A stretch of DNA of 64,000 nt. Source: Xenopus tropicalis. Lineage: Eukaryota; Chordata; Amphibia; Anura; Pipidae. Location of the stretch: NCBI RefSeq assembly GCF_000004195.4, contig NC_030684.2, positions 72,647,392 through 72,711,391 on the forward strand, read 5' to 3'. The notes under the pieces were generated by a model, which had not been told where the DNA came from, did not search any database, and saw only the letters and a list, made by a program, of their open reading frames with translations. Position numbers and translations under genes: made by a program. Of the stretch, positions 1 through 12,329 are shown in pieces (position 1 is the first letter of the stretch; every line of letters starts with the position of its first letter).

Positions 1-381
1 GAATTCCCCTAGGACATTTTTATAGGCTTCGTAGAAATTGCAGTACAGATGAGGCTTTTCTTCATCAGGCTTGTCTTTTACGCAATAGATTTCTCGATCG
101 TGGATACACTATGAGTTCCCTCTTGATAGCCTTCACCAAAGCTTTTAGGATGGATAGATCTTCTTTACTTGAAGAGAGGACTGGGGAAAGGTCTAAGAGA
201 AATAACAATAACAGGGATACACCAACTTTCATAACTACCTTTAGTAATCAGTTTTATGAGATTATATAATTATAATAATACCGGTCTTGTATAATGACCC
301 GCAACTGGCACAGATTCTTCAAAAGGGTTGCAAATTTGTGACACGGAAGGCTCCCACTTTGGTTAATGTCCTTTCTCCCAC
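1..381 (+). pseudogene. Penelope-like element fragment (end of RT, start of GIY-YIG linker)
   Basis: Conceptual translation resembles the minus-strand PLE of this window read in the opposite direction: it keeps the stretch around FLDRGYT, SLLIAFTKA and FSNQFYE, then PVLYND and RKAPTL.NVLSPT. In the PLE family this is the region between reverse transcriptase and the GIY-YIG endonuclease. The copy is clearly diverged from the 3-5.7 kb copy, has frame breaks near position 270, and stops at 381 where an LTR-like repeat begins. It is a dead fragment entering from outside the window. Confidence 0.8.
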
Positions 382-1062
382 TGTCACGATTATGCCACTT
401 CAGACGCACGTGACTGTAGGCGTGGCTATCTAGAGGGTCCCCTGCTCAGTCTTACCCACCTGACACACAGGTCAGACTAGCATCACAGCACCCCAAAGAC
501 CAACCAACACTCACAAACTCATACACAACTTGCTGCCACCACTCTCATACTTCTTACACTGGCGATGAGAGATGCCAAGCACACTGGTAGAGAAAGGGTT
601 AATGTAAAGAACCAACACACACACTCTCCTTACCAGCAGTCACAGGGTTAATCAGCACACAGCATACAGAGGGCTAAGGCACACAACACAGTTACACACT
701 CGGAGGTTAGGTACATTTTAGAGCATCAAGGACAAACTTATTAAATGTTATATTTAATATTATAAAAAGTATAACAGTGCAAGTTTAAAACAAGATGTTA
801 CAAAAAAGGACACACGATAAAACAAGTACAAACAGTTTTAAAATAAAAGGGAAAAATATAGATGTCCTATACTATACCAAGCAAAGTCCTTCTAGTCCTG
901 GAGGCAAGGGGAAACCACAGGATAATCTTCCAATAGAAATAGGTCCTCCACAGAATATCAGAGTATAGTTAGAAGAGCTGACTATTTATCCCAGTTTGCA
1001 GGGCATCAGGTAACTGGACACTCCTACCTCCCTCAGGAATGCAAGGGGTGTCACCATTAGCA
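382..1062 (-). repeat. 681-bp LTR-like repeat, copy 1
   Basis: It begins TGTCACGATT and ends CCATTAGCA, so it has TG..CA ends. It is nearly identical and equal in length to 24624-25304, in the same orientation. Read on the minus strand it has a TATA-like GGATAAATAG close to its start, and copy 2 is followed on that strand by a TTGGCAGCGG-type leader typical of an LTR-retrotransposon primer-binding region. I therefore infer an LTR in minus orientation. I see no matching 5-bp target duplication around either copy. The family is not recognised. Confidence 0.6.
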
Positions 1063-2000
1063 GTAAGAAAGGAAAAGGATTGCTCTCAACGCAAGCCTTA
1101 AGACAAAGTTTCCCAGAAAACAAAATTGTAAGGAGATATTAAATAAACAAATAAGTAAAAAAAGGAAAATGTAAATAAAGAAAATAATAAGTACCGCATA
1201 GTCAAGTGAGGTTCGGGTATTCAAACCCCGAACCTGCTGCTTGGAATCTGAAGTCAATCTCTTATATAAATCAATGTCTGAGAAAACAATATGCTCACCA
1301 GTGTCCAGCAATGGTCCGGGTGCTCACAGCCCCGAACCCGCAGCTGAATGGGAGTAGCTTCACAGTAGAAAAAGGACATCAAGCACCTTTCGGACACCAG
1401 GGATCCGTTTAAAATCCGAACTTTATTTCGTCATGTTTAAAAGCAGAGAGTGCCTGACGCGTTTCGTGCGTTAGGAGCACTTATTCATAGGCAACCCACG
1501 GTAAGTATCAAAGGTCTTTAAATAGCTAAATTGATATGACGTGGGGTTGAGGGTGCCTGCTAAGGCCCCGCCCACCCCCACAATTTAAAAAGACAGACAT
1601 GAGAAATGCATCATAACGGATTTCTTCAAACAGATCCCATCATAGACTGAAAAAATACAATAAATGTATAGTAAAACAATCAATTAATATTAGAATCCAA
1701 CAATGCTGAATATTAAATCTATACAAATTCGTAAATAATATATTTAAAACAGAGCAATCAGGTAAATATAAATAAATAAATACATATAAGAAAATGTTAA
1801 CAAGGTGAGACACTGTAGATGAATAAATACACTATTAAATCTCCGGCTTGAAAAAAGTCAATACTTAGTGCTAAAAGTACTTATTGTAGGGACAAATTTA
1901 TAAAAAGCAGAGGCTATGTTTTTAATCTTTAGGAAACTATGTTTCATATTTAAGAAACATATGTTTCATTTTTAAGAAGCATATGTTTCATTTTTCATTT
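1063..2000 (-). repeat. PLE terminal repeat (pLTR), 3' copy
   Basis: Nearly identical to 23645-24590 over about 940 bp. It contains a GC-rich part with CCCGAACC and TCCGGGTGCTCA motifs, a hammerhead-like motif, and an AT-rich part with three ATGTTTCAT units. The right part runs into PLE 3' untranslated sequence from about 2000 and then into the end of the coding region near 2090. Confidence 0.8.
1452..1492 (-). ncRNA. Hammerhead-ribozyme-like motif in PLE pLTR (3' copy)
   Basis: Minus strand reads GCCT, an eight-base core, GTGC, a seven-base loop, GCAC, GAAA, CGCG, TC, AGGC. That gives a 4-bp stem I (GCCT/AGGC), a 4-bp stem II (GTGC/GCAC), the exact GAAA core and a very short stem III before the expected UC cleavage site, the layout of minimal type I hammerheads known from PLEs. 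The 5' core (ATGAATAA) departs from CUGAUGA, so activity is doubtful. Identification is by structure only. Confidence 0.4.
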
Positions 2001-2233
2001 TTAAGGAAAAGTAGGGCTATATATTCATTGGGGCCAAACAACTGTATCGAGAGGGCTTAATATACTAAATCCACCATTACACATAACAACTGATGTCAAA
2101 AATCGAGTTTAAGCCCACAGGATAATGAGTATTGAGTGTAAAGATCCATTTGATCTCTAAACGTAAGAGCCTAGAGAGTCAATCAGAGTCTCTTTCATCA
2201 GGCAAAGCCCTGTCTATTACCTGTATCTGTAGA

Positions 2234-3000
2234 TAGGGATGTAGCGAACCTCAAAAAAAAAGTTCGCGAACCTGTTCGCGAACTTCCGCCGAAAATTGCG
2301 AATATTCGCGAACTTTGAGAACCCCATAGACTTCAATGGGAAGGCGAACTTTAAAACCTAGAAAAGCCATTTCTGGCCAGAAAACTGATTTTAAAGTTGT
2401 TTAAAGGGTGCTACGACCTGGACAGTGGCATGCAGGAGGGGGATCAAGGGCAAAAACTTCTCTGAAAAATTGACACACGCCGTTTTTCAAAATGATCGGT
2501 AATTTTGCGACTTTTTCGTAATTTCCAGCGCTTTCGTAAAGTTATCGTAAGTTTTGCGACTTTTTCGGAGCATTCGTAATGTTATCGTAAGTTTTGCGAC
2601 TTTTTCGGAGCATTCGTAACGTTATCGTAAGTTTTGCGACTTTTTCGGAGCATTCGTAACGTTATCGTAAGTTTTGCGACTTTTTCGGAGCAGTCGTACC
2701 GTTATCGTAAGTTTTGCGACTTTTTCGGAGCATTCGTAACGTTATCGTAAGTTTTGCGACTTTTTCGGAGCATTCGTAACGTTATCGTAAGTTTTGCGAC
2801 TTTTTCGGAGCATTCGTAACGTTATCGTAAGTTTTGCGACTTTTTCGGAGCATTCGTAACGTTATCGTAAGTTTTGCGATTTTTTCGGTGCCGGCGAACC
2901 CAAATTGCGAACATCACGAAAAGTTCGCGAATTTGCGGACTTGCGAACACCCGATGTTCGCGCGAATTAGTTCGCCGGCGAACAGTTCGCTACATCTCTA
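2234..3000. mobile_element. hAT MITE, 767 bp, inserted in the PLE coding end
   Basis: Ends TAGGGATGTAGCGAAC and (reverse complement) TAGAGATGTAGCGAAC, flanked by a perfect 8-bp duplication TCTGTAGA at 2226-2233 and 3001-3008. Its left 230 bp match, inverted, the right end of the large hAT (22640-22856), including the block around CTGGCCAGAAA and CATGCAGGAGG, so it is a short relative of that element. The middle is a 40-bp tandem repeat. Confidence 0.9.
2537..2880. repeat. 40-bp tandem repeat inside the MITE
   Basis: Unit GTTATCGTAAGTTTTGCGAC followed by TTTTTCGGAGCATTCGTAAC, about eight to nine copies with rare substitutions. Confidence 0.9.
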
Positions 3001-3538
3001 TCTGTAGATTGGAAACATTTGATTTACAACAATGTTTAAAGTGCCTTGCCACTGGACTGCCTTCGTTGCCTGAAACTATGTGTCTGATATGTTCTCGCAT
3101 CCTATTTTTTAAAGGGCGGATAGTACAGCCAACATACTGAATTTGGCAACTTGAGCATGTCAAAAGATACACAACAAACTGTGTGTTGCAATTTGCATAA
3201 AAAGGTATGTCAAATGTTTTACCTGTAATAGAACTACAAAAACTAGTAGATTGTTTGATATATGCGCATGTCACACATTTTCTCGCACCACAAATGTAAG
3301 TTCCTCTTGTTTCTAACCATGTCTTTCTTATTTTATTTTTATTCAGTTGTGATTGCCATAAAGTGGGAGAGAGGACGTTGCCTAATGTCGGAGCCTTTCG
3401 TGCTACAATTTTACATCCGCCCTGTAGTATCGCAGACAATTCATGATCATTATATAAGACCGGAATAACACTATTAACTATATGTCTGATTTTATAAAAT
3501 TGATTGCTGAAACTTGTAATAAGAACTGGCACAGTTCC

Positions 3539-5707
3539 CTATGTAGTTTTGTCTCCATTAAAGTTGTAATGCTTATTAAAGACCTCAGTCATCCCTTTAT
3601 CGTTACCATCCTTGAACTCTGTCTTTTTAGTATTTTTAATGTTTTTAGTATTTTTAATATTTTTAGTATTATTAAGTAAGTCCAGTCTCTTAGTATTTAA
3701 AGCTTTAGTAAAAGCAATCAATAAAGAGTGATGTGTGTAACCCCGATCTAGAAACCTATCTCGCAACAGAAGGGATTGCTCAATAAATGCTCTATCCGTA
3801 CTACAATTTCTACGTAGTCGGATAAATTGACCCAAAGGGATGCCTTTAAATAAATGACCCGGATGGCAGGAATCTGCCCTCAAAAGGGAGTTACCTGCAC
3901 AGGCCTTCCTAAAGACTGATGTTTCAATCCTAGTATTTTCAATGGTTAAAGTTAGATCCAGAAATGAAATAGTGTGACTGTGAAATTCACTAGTGAACCT
4001 CAAATTGAGTTCATTAGTATTTAACTCCTTAACAAATTGAGTGAAATCCTCCTCAGACCCCTGCCAAATAAACAGAAGGTCATCGACAAATCTTTTATAT
4101 AAAGTGATTTTCTGTGTGTGATTACCTCCATAGATGTGGGACTCCTCCCACCAACCCATATATAGGTTGGCGTAAGTGGGCGCAAACTTAGCACTCATCG
4201 ACGTCCCACATCTCTGGAGGTAAAAAGTGCCGTCAAATTTAAAAAAATTGTGTGTGAGCAAAAATTCAATTGCACTTAAAATAAAATTCTTAGTGACCTG
4301 ATCATATGTGCTGTACTTGTCAAGGTGATAAGAAACAGCACACAATCCCCTATCGTGGGGAATACATGAATAAAGTGACACTACATCTATAGTGGCCCAC
4401 GAAAAAGTGCTATCCCATTTTACATCACCTATAACTTGTAATATGTGTTTTGTGTCTTTTATGAATGAAACTAACCGTTGAACAAGAGGCTGTAGGTATA
4501 CATCAATCAATTCAGAAAGCCTCTCATTGAGAGAGCCAATCCCTGAAAATATAGGTCTACCTATGGGAGGGCGTTCTTTTTCATGCACCTTTGGCAGGTG
4601 ATGGAATAGCGGTATCCTAGGGTGACTAGGTATTAAGTAGTCCCTAATTCTTGCTGGAAAAACACCACTGGTGAAACCACCATTAACCAGACAAATCAAA
4701 ATTTCCTTAAAGGTATTGGTGGGATTATTGAAAAGGGGCTGGTATGTGGATTTGTCAAGGAGTTGTCGCATGGCCTCCTCCTTGTAGGTCACACTATCCA
4801 AAACCACTACCATGCCCCCTTTGTCTGCATTTTTAATCACCAAAGAGTGATCCTCCCGCAAGGATCTTAAAGCTTGGCGTTCCTTATGTGTCAGATTTGA
4901 ATTAAAGTGTTTATTCTTTATTTCTGCTTTCAGGGCCAGTAATTTCTGTTCAATATGTTCCTGAAACCTATCCATCACATTCCCCCTGCAATGTATCGGA
5001 TAAAAATCAGAACTAAAATTTAATCTCTTGTTTAAAGTATTTGGATTGATTCCCACACGATAAGATTCATCACCCGATTCAAATTGCAGGGAGAGTAAGT
5101 GATGAAGGCATTGTTCATCCTTAAAAAGAAAATCAGTGCTCAAAGTATTTAACCCTGTGTGATCTGACATTCTAGATGGAGACCCATGATCACCACCTCT
5201 TCCCATATTATTAGGGAATTCCAATAGCTGTAAAGATGGGTCTATATCATCTCCCTCCTTATCAATGTTCTTGAAATATTTCTTGAGAGCGAGTTTGCGA
5301 ACAAACCTGTTGACGTCAATAATAGTTTCCAACACATCAAAGTCTCTGGTAGGGGAAAAGGATAAGCCCTTTGCTAGTAAAGTTTGTTGTGCATCCGTCA
5401 GGCATTTACTCGATAGATTCAAAACGTAGGTCTCTTGTTTGTTTTTCGCTCCCGTAGACGGTAAGTTGGACCTTCGTCCTGCACTAAAAAAGACCGCTGT
5501 TGTTCAACATCTTCAGGGTCATCTCTTCGATTGGTATGTTGATTTTTTGTCATAAGGCGCCTTTGACGTGTTGATCTATATGAATCGCTGTCAAAATCTG
5601 AAGAGGGAACTCTCCTCACTTTGCGCTCGTGCAATCTTGAGGAGGATCTCCGACTCAGTTCAGTGTCGTTGAATATATCAATAGCTCTCTTTTCACGATC
5701 GCGCTGT
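3539..5707 (-). pseudogene. PLE reverse transcriptase domain
   Basis: The 3539-5422 frame gives about 620 residues with PLE RT landmarks in order: KNADKGGMVV, RPIFSGIGSLNERLS, ATIDVVSLYSCIPH, GTSMSAKFAPTYANLYM, and YKRFVDDLLFIW with FVDD encoded at 4079-4090. A lysine/asparagine tract (NTKNIKNTK) precedes the endonuclease. Upstream, 5419-5707 in another frame encodes a basic linker (REKRAIDIFNDTELSRR, RLRERKTNKR), so there is one frameshift near 5420. The gene begins at 23563 and is interrupted at 5707/22857 by the hAT. The family makes cDNA by target-primed reverse transcription. Confidence 0.9.
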
Positions 5708-5928
5708 GAAGAGATGTAGCGAACTGTTCGCCGGCGAACTAATTCGCGCAAACATCGGGTGTTCGCAAGTCCGCAAATTCGCGAACTTTTGGCGATGTTC
5801 GCCATTTGGGTTCGCCTTAGCTGGCGCCAAATTTTGACCTCTCACCCCAGAGTCAGCAGATACATGGCAGCCAATCAGGCAGCTCTCCCTCCTGGACCAC
5901 CCCCCCAACCCTGGACCACTCCCTTCCA

Positions 5929-5936
5929 TATATAAA
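5929..5936 (+). promoter_or_regulatory. TATA box of the hAT element
   Basis: TATATAAA lies 220 bp inside the left end of the hAT, just upstream of the 103-bp repeats and on the transposase strand. A start site near 5959 is inferred from the usual spacing; I see no other core promoter before the transposase. Confidence 0.55.
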
Positions 5937-5989
5937 CCGAAGCCCAGCAGCCATTTTACATTCTGCCTGTGTGTGTTTGAAGAGATAGT

Positions 5990-6665
5990 GTAGGGAGAGA
6001 AGCTGTGCAGGGATTTGAGGGAGAGTTTAGGTAGCTTTGCTGAGTCTGACTAGTGAATGTGATCTGCTTTCTACTGCTCTGTATTAGCAGCACATAGGGA
6101 GAGATTTGTGCAGGGATTTGAGGGAGAGTTTAGGTAGCTTTGCTGAGTCTGACTAGTGAATGTGATCTGCTTTCTACTGCTCTGTATTAGCAGCACATAG
6201 GGAGAGATTTGTGCAGGGATTTGAGGGAGAGTTTAGGTAGCTTTGCTGAGTCTGACTAGTGAATGTGATCTGCTTTCTACTGCTCTGTATTAGCAGCACA
6301 TAGGGAGAGATTTGTGCAGGGATTTGAGGGAGAGTTTAGGTAGCTTTGCTGAGTCTGACTAGTGAATGTGATCTGCTTTCTACTGCTCTGTATTAGCAGC
6401 ACATAGGGAGAGATTTGTGCAGGGATTTGAGGGAGAGTTTAGGTAGCTTTGCTGAGTCTGACTAGTGAATGTGATCTGCTTTCTACTGCTCTGTATTAGC
6501 AGCACATAGGGAGAGATTTGTGCAGGGATTTGAGGGAGAGTTTAGGTAGCTTTGCTGAGTCTGACTAGTGAATGTGATCTGCTTTCTACTGCTCTGTATT
6601 AGCAGCACATAGGGAGAGAGCTGTGTCCAAGTGTGCAGGGATTTGAGGGAGAGTTTAGGTAGCTA
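5990..6665. repeat. 103-bp tandem repeat, about 6.5 copies
   Basis: Unit from GTGCAGGGATTTGAGGGAGA through TGCTCTGTATTAGCAGCACA, starting at 6005, 6108, 6211 and so on. Copies are almost identical until the last, which carries an extra CTGTGTCCAA segment. It lies directly downstream of the predicted hAT transcription start. Confidence 0.9.
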
Positions 6666-6835
6666 TTAGTCTAGCTGTGTTGGGGACTGGTGTGCTGCTC
6701 CTAGTAGTTCACCACCAGAGATCACTTTTGTTTTATTATTATTTTTTTTTTCATTTATCTTATTAGATATTAGATATATATATTAGATATAGATATATTA
6801 GATATAGATATTTAGATATTTATTAAGACATTCTG
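6666..6835. other. Spacer with AT-rich simple sequence
   Basis: No gene is visible. A poly-T stretch is followed by TTAGATATAGATAT-type simple repeat at about 6762-6823, before the first partial 168-bp satellite unit. Confidence 0.6.
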
Positions 6836-6918
6836 TCTAAAAATAACAATAGTAATTCCGTGTCCAGAAACATCACCTGAGTGACGTTTTTCCACCAGCA
6901 ATACTATATCCACTACTG

Positions 6919-8043
6919 CAGTGCTGTCCAACTTCTGTTGTACCGAGGGCCGGAATTTTTCTGACCTACGTGGTGGAGGGCCGATAATGGAAGCCAGTTT
7001 TGACCACTCCCCTTTTTGAAACCGCGCCCACTTGAAACCACACCCATGTTATCACATGACCATACCCATATTAATGGTTGTAGTACAGCAAAAACCTGCC
7101 ATACTCTGCCTGCCCTACCCTGCATTTGTGTGTGCCATACTCTGCCTGCCCTACCTTGCATGCGTGCCATACTTTTACTGTGTGTGCCATTCTTGGCTGG
7201 TTTGTGCCATACTTGGCCTGTGTGTGCCATACTCTGCCTGCCCTACCCTGCCTGTGTGTGCCATACTCTGCCTTCCCTACCCTGCCTGTGTGTGCCATAC
7301 TCTGCCTGCCCTACCCTGCCTGTGTGTGCCATACTCTGCCTTCCCTACCCTGCCTGCGTGTGCCATACTTTCACTGTGTGTGCCATTCTTGGCTGGTTTG
7401 TGCCAAACTTGGCCTGTGTGTGCCATACTCTGCCTGCCCTACTCTACCTGTGTGTGCCATACTCTGCCTTCCCTACCCTGCCTGTGTGTGCTATACTCTT
7501 CCTTCCCTACCCTGCCTGTGTGTGCCATACTCTTCCTTCCCTACCCTGCCTGTGTGTGCCATACTCTGCCTGCCCTACTCTGCCTGTGTGTGCCATACTC
7601 TGCCTTCCCTACCCTGCCTGTGTGTGCCATACTCTGCTTGCCGTATGCCGTATGGCACACACAGGCAGCCTACAGTGACACAATGCTGGCACTGCTCCTA
7701 CAGTCTGCACAATAACTATATATTTAAAAACTTTTTAATTGCAGTACCATCTCAGTATATGTTCTTTTTGTAGTATGCAGGGATTATTTGTGGGGGAACA
7801 ATGGGGGTGATTACAGCCTGAGCCTGAGGTGTGAACACTGCAGGGGGTGAACAACGCAGGGATTAAAAGGTGTGAACAGTACAGGGGATTACATATTTAA
7901 ACAATACAGCCTGATTACAGCCTGAATCTGAGGTGAGAACCATGCAGGGGGGGCAGTTAATCTCAGTACTGATACCATTTAAAGTTTACACAAGAGTAAG
8001 CCATCAAAGCAGCCAGACAGGTGGGGGGCCACACAGAGGGGGG
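6919..8043 (+). mobile_element. hAT MITE of the CAGTGCTGTCCAAC family, copy 1, right end deleted
   Basis: Begins CAGTGCTGTCCAACTTCTGT like the complete copy at 36396-37477 and follows it closely through a 34-bp minisatellite (about 7085-7650; TGCCATACTCTGCC units) and a tail with CAGACAGGTGGGGGG. The final 30 or so bases of the family and at least 12 bp of the satellite target are missing at 8043. ORFs over the minisatellite in several frames are repeat artefacts. Confidence 0.85.
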
Positions 8044-11000
8044 TTGCAGGCCTTGTTGTTGCCACTGTCTTTTTCAACCAAGTGCCACCTAGCTGTGTGA
8101 GCTTTTGCACATTCTGTCTAAAAATAACAATAGTAATTCCGTGTCCAGAAACATCACGCGAGTGACGTTTTTCCACCGGCAATACTACATCCACTACTGT
8201 ATACTTTGCCATTGCAGGCCTTGTTGTTGCCACTGTCTTTTTCAACCAAGTGCCACCTAGCTGTGTGAGCTTTTGCACATTCTGTCTAAAAATAACAATA
8301 ATAATTCCGTGTCCAGAAACATCACCTGAGTGACGTTTTTCCACCGGCAATACTACATCCACTACTGTATACTTTGCCATTGCAGGCCTTGTTGTTGCCA
8401 CTGTCTTTTTCAACCAAGTGCCACCTAGCTGTGTGAGCTTTTGCACATTCTGTCTAAAAATAACAATAATAATTCCGTGTCCAGAAACATCACCTGAGTG
8501 ACGTTTTTCCACCGGCAATACTACATCCACTACTGTATACTTTGCCATTGCAGGCCTTGTTGTTGCCACTGTCTTTTTCAACCAAGTGCCACCTAGCTGT
8601 GTGAGCTTTTGCACATTCTGTTTAAAAATAACAATAGTAATTCCGTGTCCAGAAACATCACGCGAGTGACATTTTACCACCGGCAATACTACATCCACTA
8701 CTGTATACTTTGCCATTGCAGGCCTTGTTGTTGCCACTGTCTTTTTCAACCAAGTGCCACCTAGCTGTGTGAGCTTTTGCACATTCTGTCTAAAAATAAC
8801 AATCATAATTCCGTGTCCAGAAACATCACCTGAGTGACGTTTTTCCACCGGCAATACTACATCCACTACTGTATACTTTGCCATTGCAGGCCTTGTTGTT
8901 GCCACTGTCTTTTTCAACCAAGTGCCACCTAGCTGTGTCAGCTTTTGCACATTCTGTCTAAAAATAACAATAGTAATTCCGTGTCCAGAAACATCACCTG
9001 AGTGACGTTTTTCCACCGGCAATGCTACATCCACTACTGTATACTTTGCCATTGCAGGCCTTGTTGTTGCCACTGTCTTTTTCAACCAAGTGCCACCTAG
9101 CTGTGTGAGCTTTTGCACATTCTGTCTAAAAATAACAATAGTAATTCCGTGTCCAGAAACATCACGCGAGTGACGTTTTTCCACCGGCAATACTACATCC
9201 ACTACTGTATACTTTGCCATTGCAGGCCTTGTTGTTGCCACTGTCTTTTTCAACCAAGTGCCACCTAGCTGTGTGAGCTTTTGCACATTCTGTCTAAAAA
9301 TAACAATAATAATTCCGTGTCCAGAAACATCACCTGAGTGACGTTTTTCCACCGGCAATACTACATCCACTACTGTATACTTTGCCATTGCAGGCCTTGT
9401 TGTTGCCACTGTCTTTTTCAACCAAGTGCCACCTAGCTGTGTGAGCTTTTGCACATTCTGTCTAAAAATAACAATAATAATTCCGTGTCCAGAAACATCA
9501 CCTGAGTGACGTTTTTCCACCGGCAATACTACATCCACTACTGTATACTTTGCCATTGCAGGCCTTGTTGTTGCCACTGTCTTTTTCAACCAAGTGCCAC
9601 CTAGCTGTGTGAGCTTTTGCACATTCTGTCTAAAAATAACAATAATAATTCCGTGTCCAGAAACATCACCTGAGTGACGTTTTTCCACCGGCAATACTAC
9701 ATCCACTACTGTATACTTTGCCATTGCAGGCCTTGTTGTTGCCACTGTCTTTTTCAACCAAGTGCCACCTAGCTGTGTGAGCTTTTGCACATTCTGTTTA
9801 AAAATAACAATAGTAATTCCGTGTCCAGAAACATCACGCGAGTGACATTTTACCACCGGCAATACTACATCCACTACTGTATACTTTGCCATTGCAGGCC
9901 TTGTTGTTGCCACTGTCTTTTTCAACCAAGTGCCACCTAGCTGTGTGAGCTTTTGCACATTCTGTCTAAAAATAACAATCATAATTCCGTGTCCAGAAAC
10001 ATCACCTGAGTGACGTTTTTCCACCGGCAATACTACATCCACTACTGTATACTTTGCCATTGCAGGCCTTGTTGTTGCCACTGTCTTTTTCAACCAAGTG
10101 CCACCTAGCTGTGTCAGCTTTTGCACATTCTGTCTAAAAATAACAATAGTAATTCCGTGTCCAGAAACATCACCTGAGTGACGTTTTTCCACCGGCAATG
10201 CTACATCCACTACTGTATACTTTGCCATTGCAGGCCTTGTTGTTGCCACTGTCTTTTTCAACCAAGTGCCACCTAGCTGTGTGAGCTTTTGCACATTCTG
10301 TCTAAAAATAACAATAGTAATTCCGTGTCCAGAAACATCACGTGAGTGACATTTTACCACCGGCAATACTACATCCACTACTGTATACTTTGCCATTGCA
10401 GGCCTTGTTGTTGCCACTGTCTTTTTCAACCAAGTGCCACCTAGCTGTGTGAGCTTTTGCACATTCTGTCTAAAAATAACAATCATAATTCCGTGTCCAG
10501 AAACATCACCTGAGTGACGTTTTTACCACCGGCAATACTACATCCACTACTGTATACTTTGCCATTGCAGGCCTTGTTGTTGCCACTGTCTTTTTCAACC
10601 AAGTGCCACCTAGCTCTGTGAGCTTTTGCACATTCTGTCTAAAAATAACAATAGTAATTCCGTGTCCAGAAACATCACGCGAGTGACGTTTTTCCACCGG
10701 CAATACTACATCCACTACTGTATACTTTGCCATTGCAGGCCTTGTTGTTGCCACTGTCTTTTTCAACCAAGTGCCACCTAGCTGTGTGAGCTTTTGCACA
10801 TTCTGGGCCCGATTCACTAAAGTCTGAAATAAGGAGTGCTATTTATAGCATGCGTTAAAAATCTTATCACTTCTTATTTTTCGCTCGATTCACTAAAAGG
10901 ACACTTGTCATAATTAAGAAGCGATGTTCTTGGCGTTATTTATCTTGCGACGACATATTTTCAAGCAATATATTACGCAGCGCACAACATATTACGCAGC

Positions 11001-11270
11001 GTGCGATATTTTACGCAGAGCACAATATATTACCCACGTAACCATTACTTTCTGAAGACTACTGTTCTGAAAATTTTGCGCTCTGCGTAAAATATCGCGT
11101 GCTGCGTAATATGTTGTGCGCTGCGTAATATATTGCTTGAAAATATGTAGACGCAAGATAAATAATACCAAGAACATCGCTTCTTAATTATGACAAGTGT
11201 CCTTTTAGTGAATCGAGCGAAAAATAAGAAGTGATAAGATTTTTAACGCATGCTATAAATAGCACTCCTT

Positions 11271-12329
11271 GGGCCTGATTCACTAAAGGGCGATAAAACG
11301 TGCGCTATTCTTATTGTGCGCTAAAATTTTTACCGCCGCTTAATTTTGGTGATTTTTCGCACGATTCACTATAAGCATACTCGCGCTTTTTTACGCGCGA
11401 TATTGCATGCGTTATTTAACTCGCGAAAGACTATTTCAATGCGGTATTTGCCTGTACATGCGCTAAATTACGCGAATAATCGCCGAATATGAATGGTAGC
11501 ATAGAAATAGTGTATAAAAATTGTGGAAGCATATAAATGGTGTATATAAATATTAGCCACATATAAATAGTAGATGCTTATAAATAGTAGCCACTAGTGA
11601 TGAGCAAATGTGTTCTGGTTTCTTTAGTGAAAAATTAGCAAATCTTTCGAAAGATCCCCGAAACGGCAAAAATGTTGTGCGGGCAAAAAAATTGTTGCCC
11701 GTGACTATTATTTTTTGACACTTGTATCAATTTTTGGATGTGCGGTGAATTTTTGCGTGGCGAATTTTTTCATGCGTTTTGCCATTGGCGGATTGTTTTG
11801 CGAAACGCATGAAAAAATACACCGCGAAAAAATTCAACGCACGTCCAAAAATTCGCTGCGAATCCATGCCTGGCGAAACATTTCATCACTTGTAGCCAAA
11901 TAGAAATAGTTGCGCAAATGAACGCACGCCATGTTAGCCATACACGCCAATACTTGCGGAAAATTACTGTATTAAAAATGAACATTTCGCTGCAAACTGG
12001 TGGCTGCGTCACTCTAGGGGAAACACAAACTTGAATAAATAACACTGTAAGTCCATATTTTATTGCAAAAAATCATTTACTGTACTTTTGTATAATTTTT
12101 CGCCTGCCTGTAGTAGGTGTTAATTTTCGTATAGCCGAATGCGATATTTAGCGTGCAAAAGTTATAGTGAATCATGCGATCGGTAAAACTAGTGCAAGAA
12201 ATACCCCATGCGAAAATGGCGATTTTTCGCACGCGATAATACTATGGTGAATCGCGCGCAAGTTATTTTGCGTTTTTTAACGCGAAAAAGCGTGCGATAA
12301 TTTTTATCGCCCTTTAGTGAATCAGGCCC
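11271..12329. mobile_element. Harbinger-type MITE (inner), 1059 bp
   Basis: Ends GGGCCTGATTCACTAAAGGG and CCCTTTAGTGAATCAGGCCC, a perfect 20-bp inverted repeat, with 3-bp duplication CTT at 11268-11270 and 12330-12332. It is rich in GCGATAAAA and CGCGAAAA-like motifs and contains a third MITE. No coding capacity. Confidence 0.85.
11595..11891. mobile_element. Small hAT-like MITE, 297 bp, third level
   Basis: Ends TAGTGATGAGCAAAT and ATTTCATCACTT, flanked by GTAGCCAC and GTAGCCAA (7 of 8 identical), consistent with an 8-bp hAT duplication. Its middle is a foldback around TTTCATGCGTTTTGCC / GCGAAACGCATGAAAA. Confidence 0.6.

Larger units (their letters stand above)
2091..3538 (-). pseudogene. 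PLE GIY-YIG endonuclease domain, split by a MITE
   Basis: Minus-strand translation from 3538 runs FSNQFYKIRH, a Cys cluster (CGARKCVTC), then VVYLLTCSSC..QYVGCT..PLKNRMREH, the Cys-containing GIY-YIG form found in PLEs. The frame continues beyond the MITE (2225 down to about 2090: DRALPDERDSD, stop, LSRLL, ending near IFDISCYV). The family role is nicking target DNA for target-primed reverse transcription. It is joined in frame to the reverse transcriptase; only a TAG at 3539-3541 separates them. The MITE, this TAG and a TGA where Trp is expected break the gene. Confidence 0.85.

Noticed and set aside
1..6. GAATTC at the very first base
   Set aside because: An EcoRI site at the edge could reflect a cloned insert, but it may equally be chance; no biological claim.
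7016..7773. Several 200-residue Cys/Pro/Leu-rich ORFs, also at 36493-37153
   Set aside because: They appear in many frames and on both strands over a 34-bp minisatellite inside hAT MITEs; simple-repeat artefacts.
7979..10486. 835-residue minus-strand open frame
   Set aside because: It is the 168-bp satellite read in its one stop-free frame; no domain, promoter or codon signal, and the period being divisible by three is enough to explain it.
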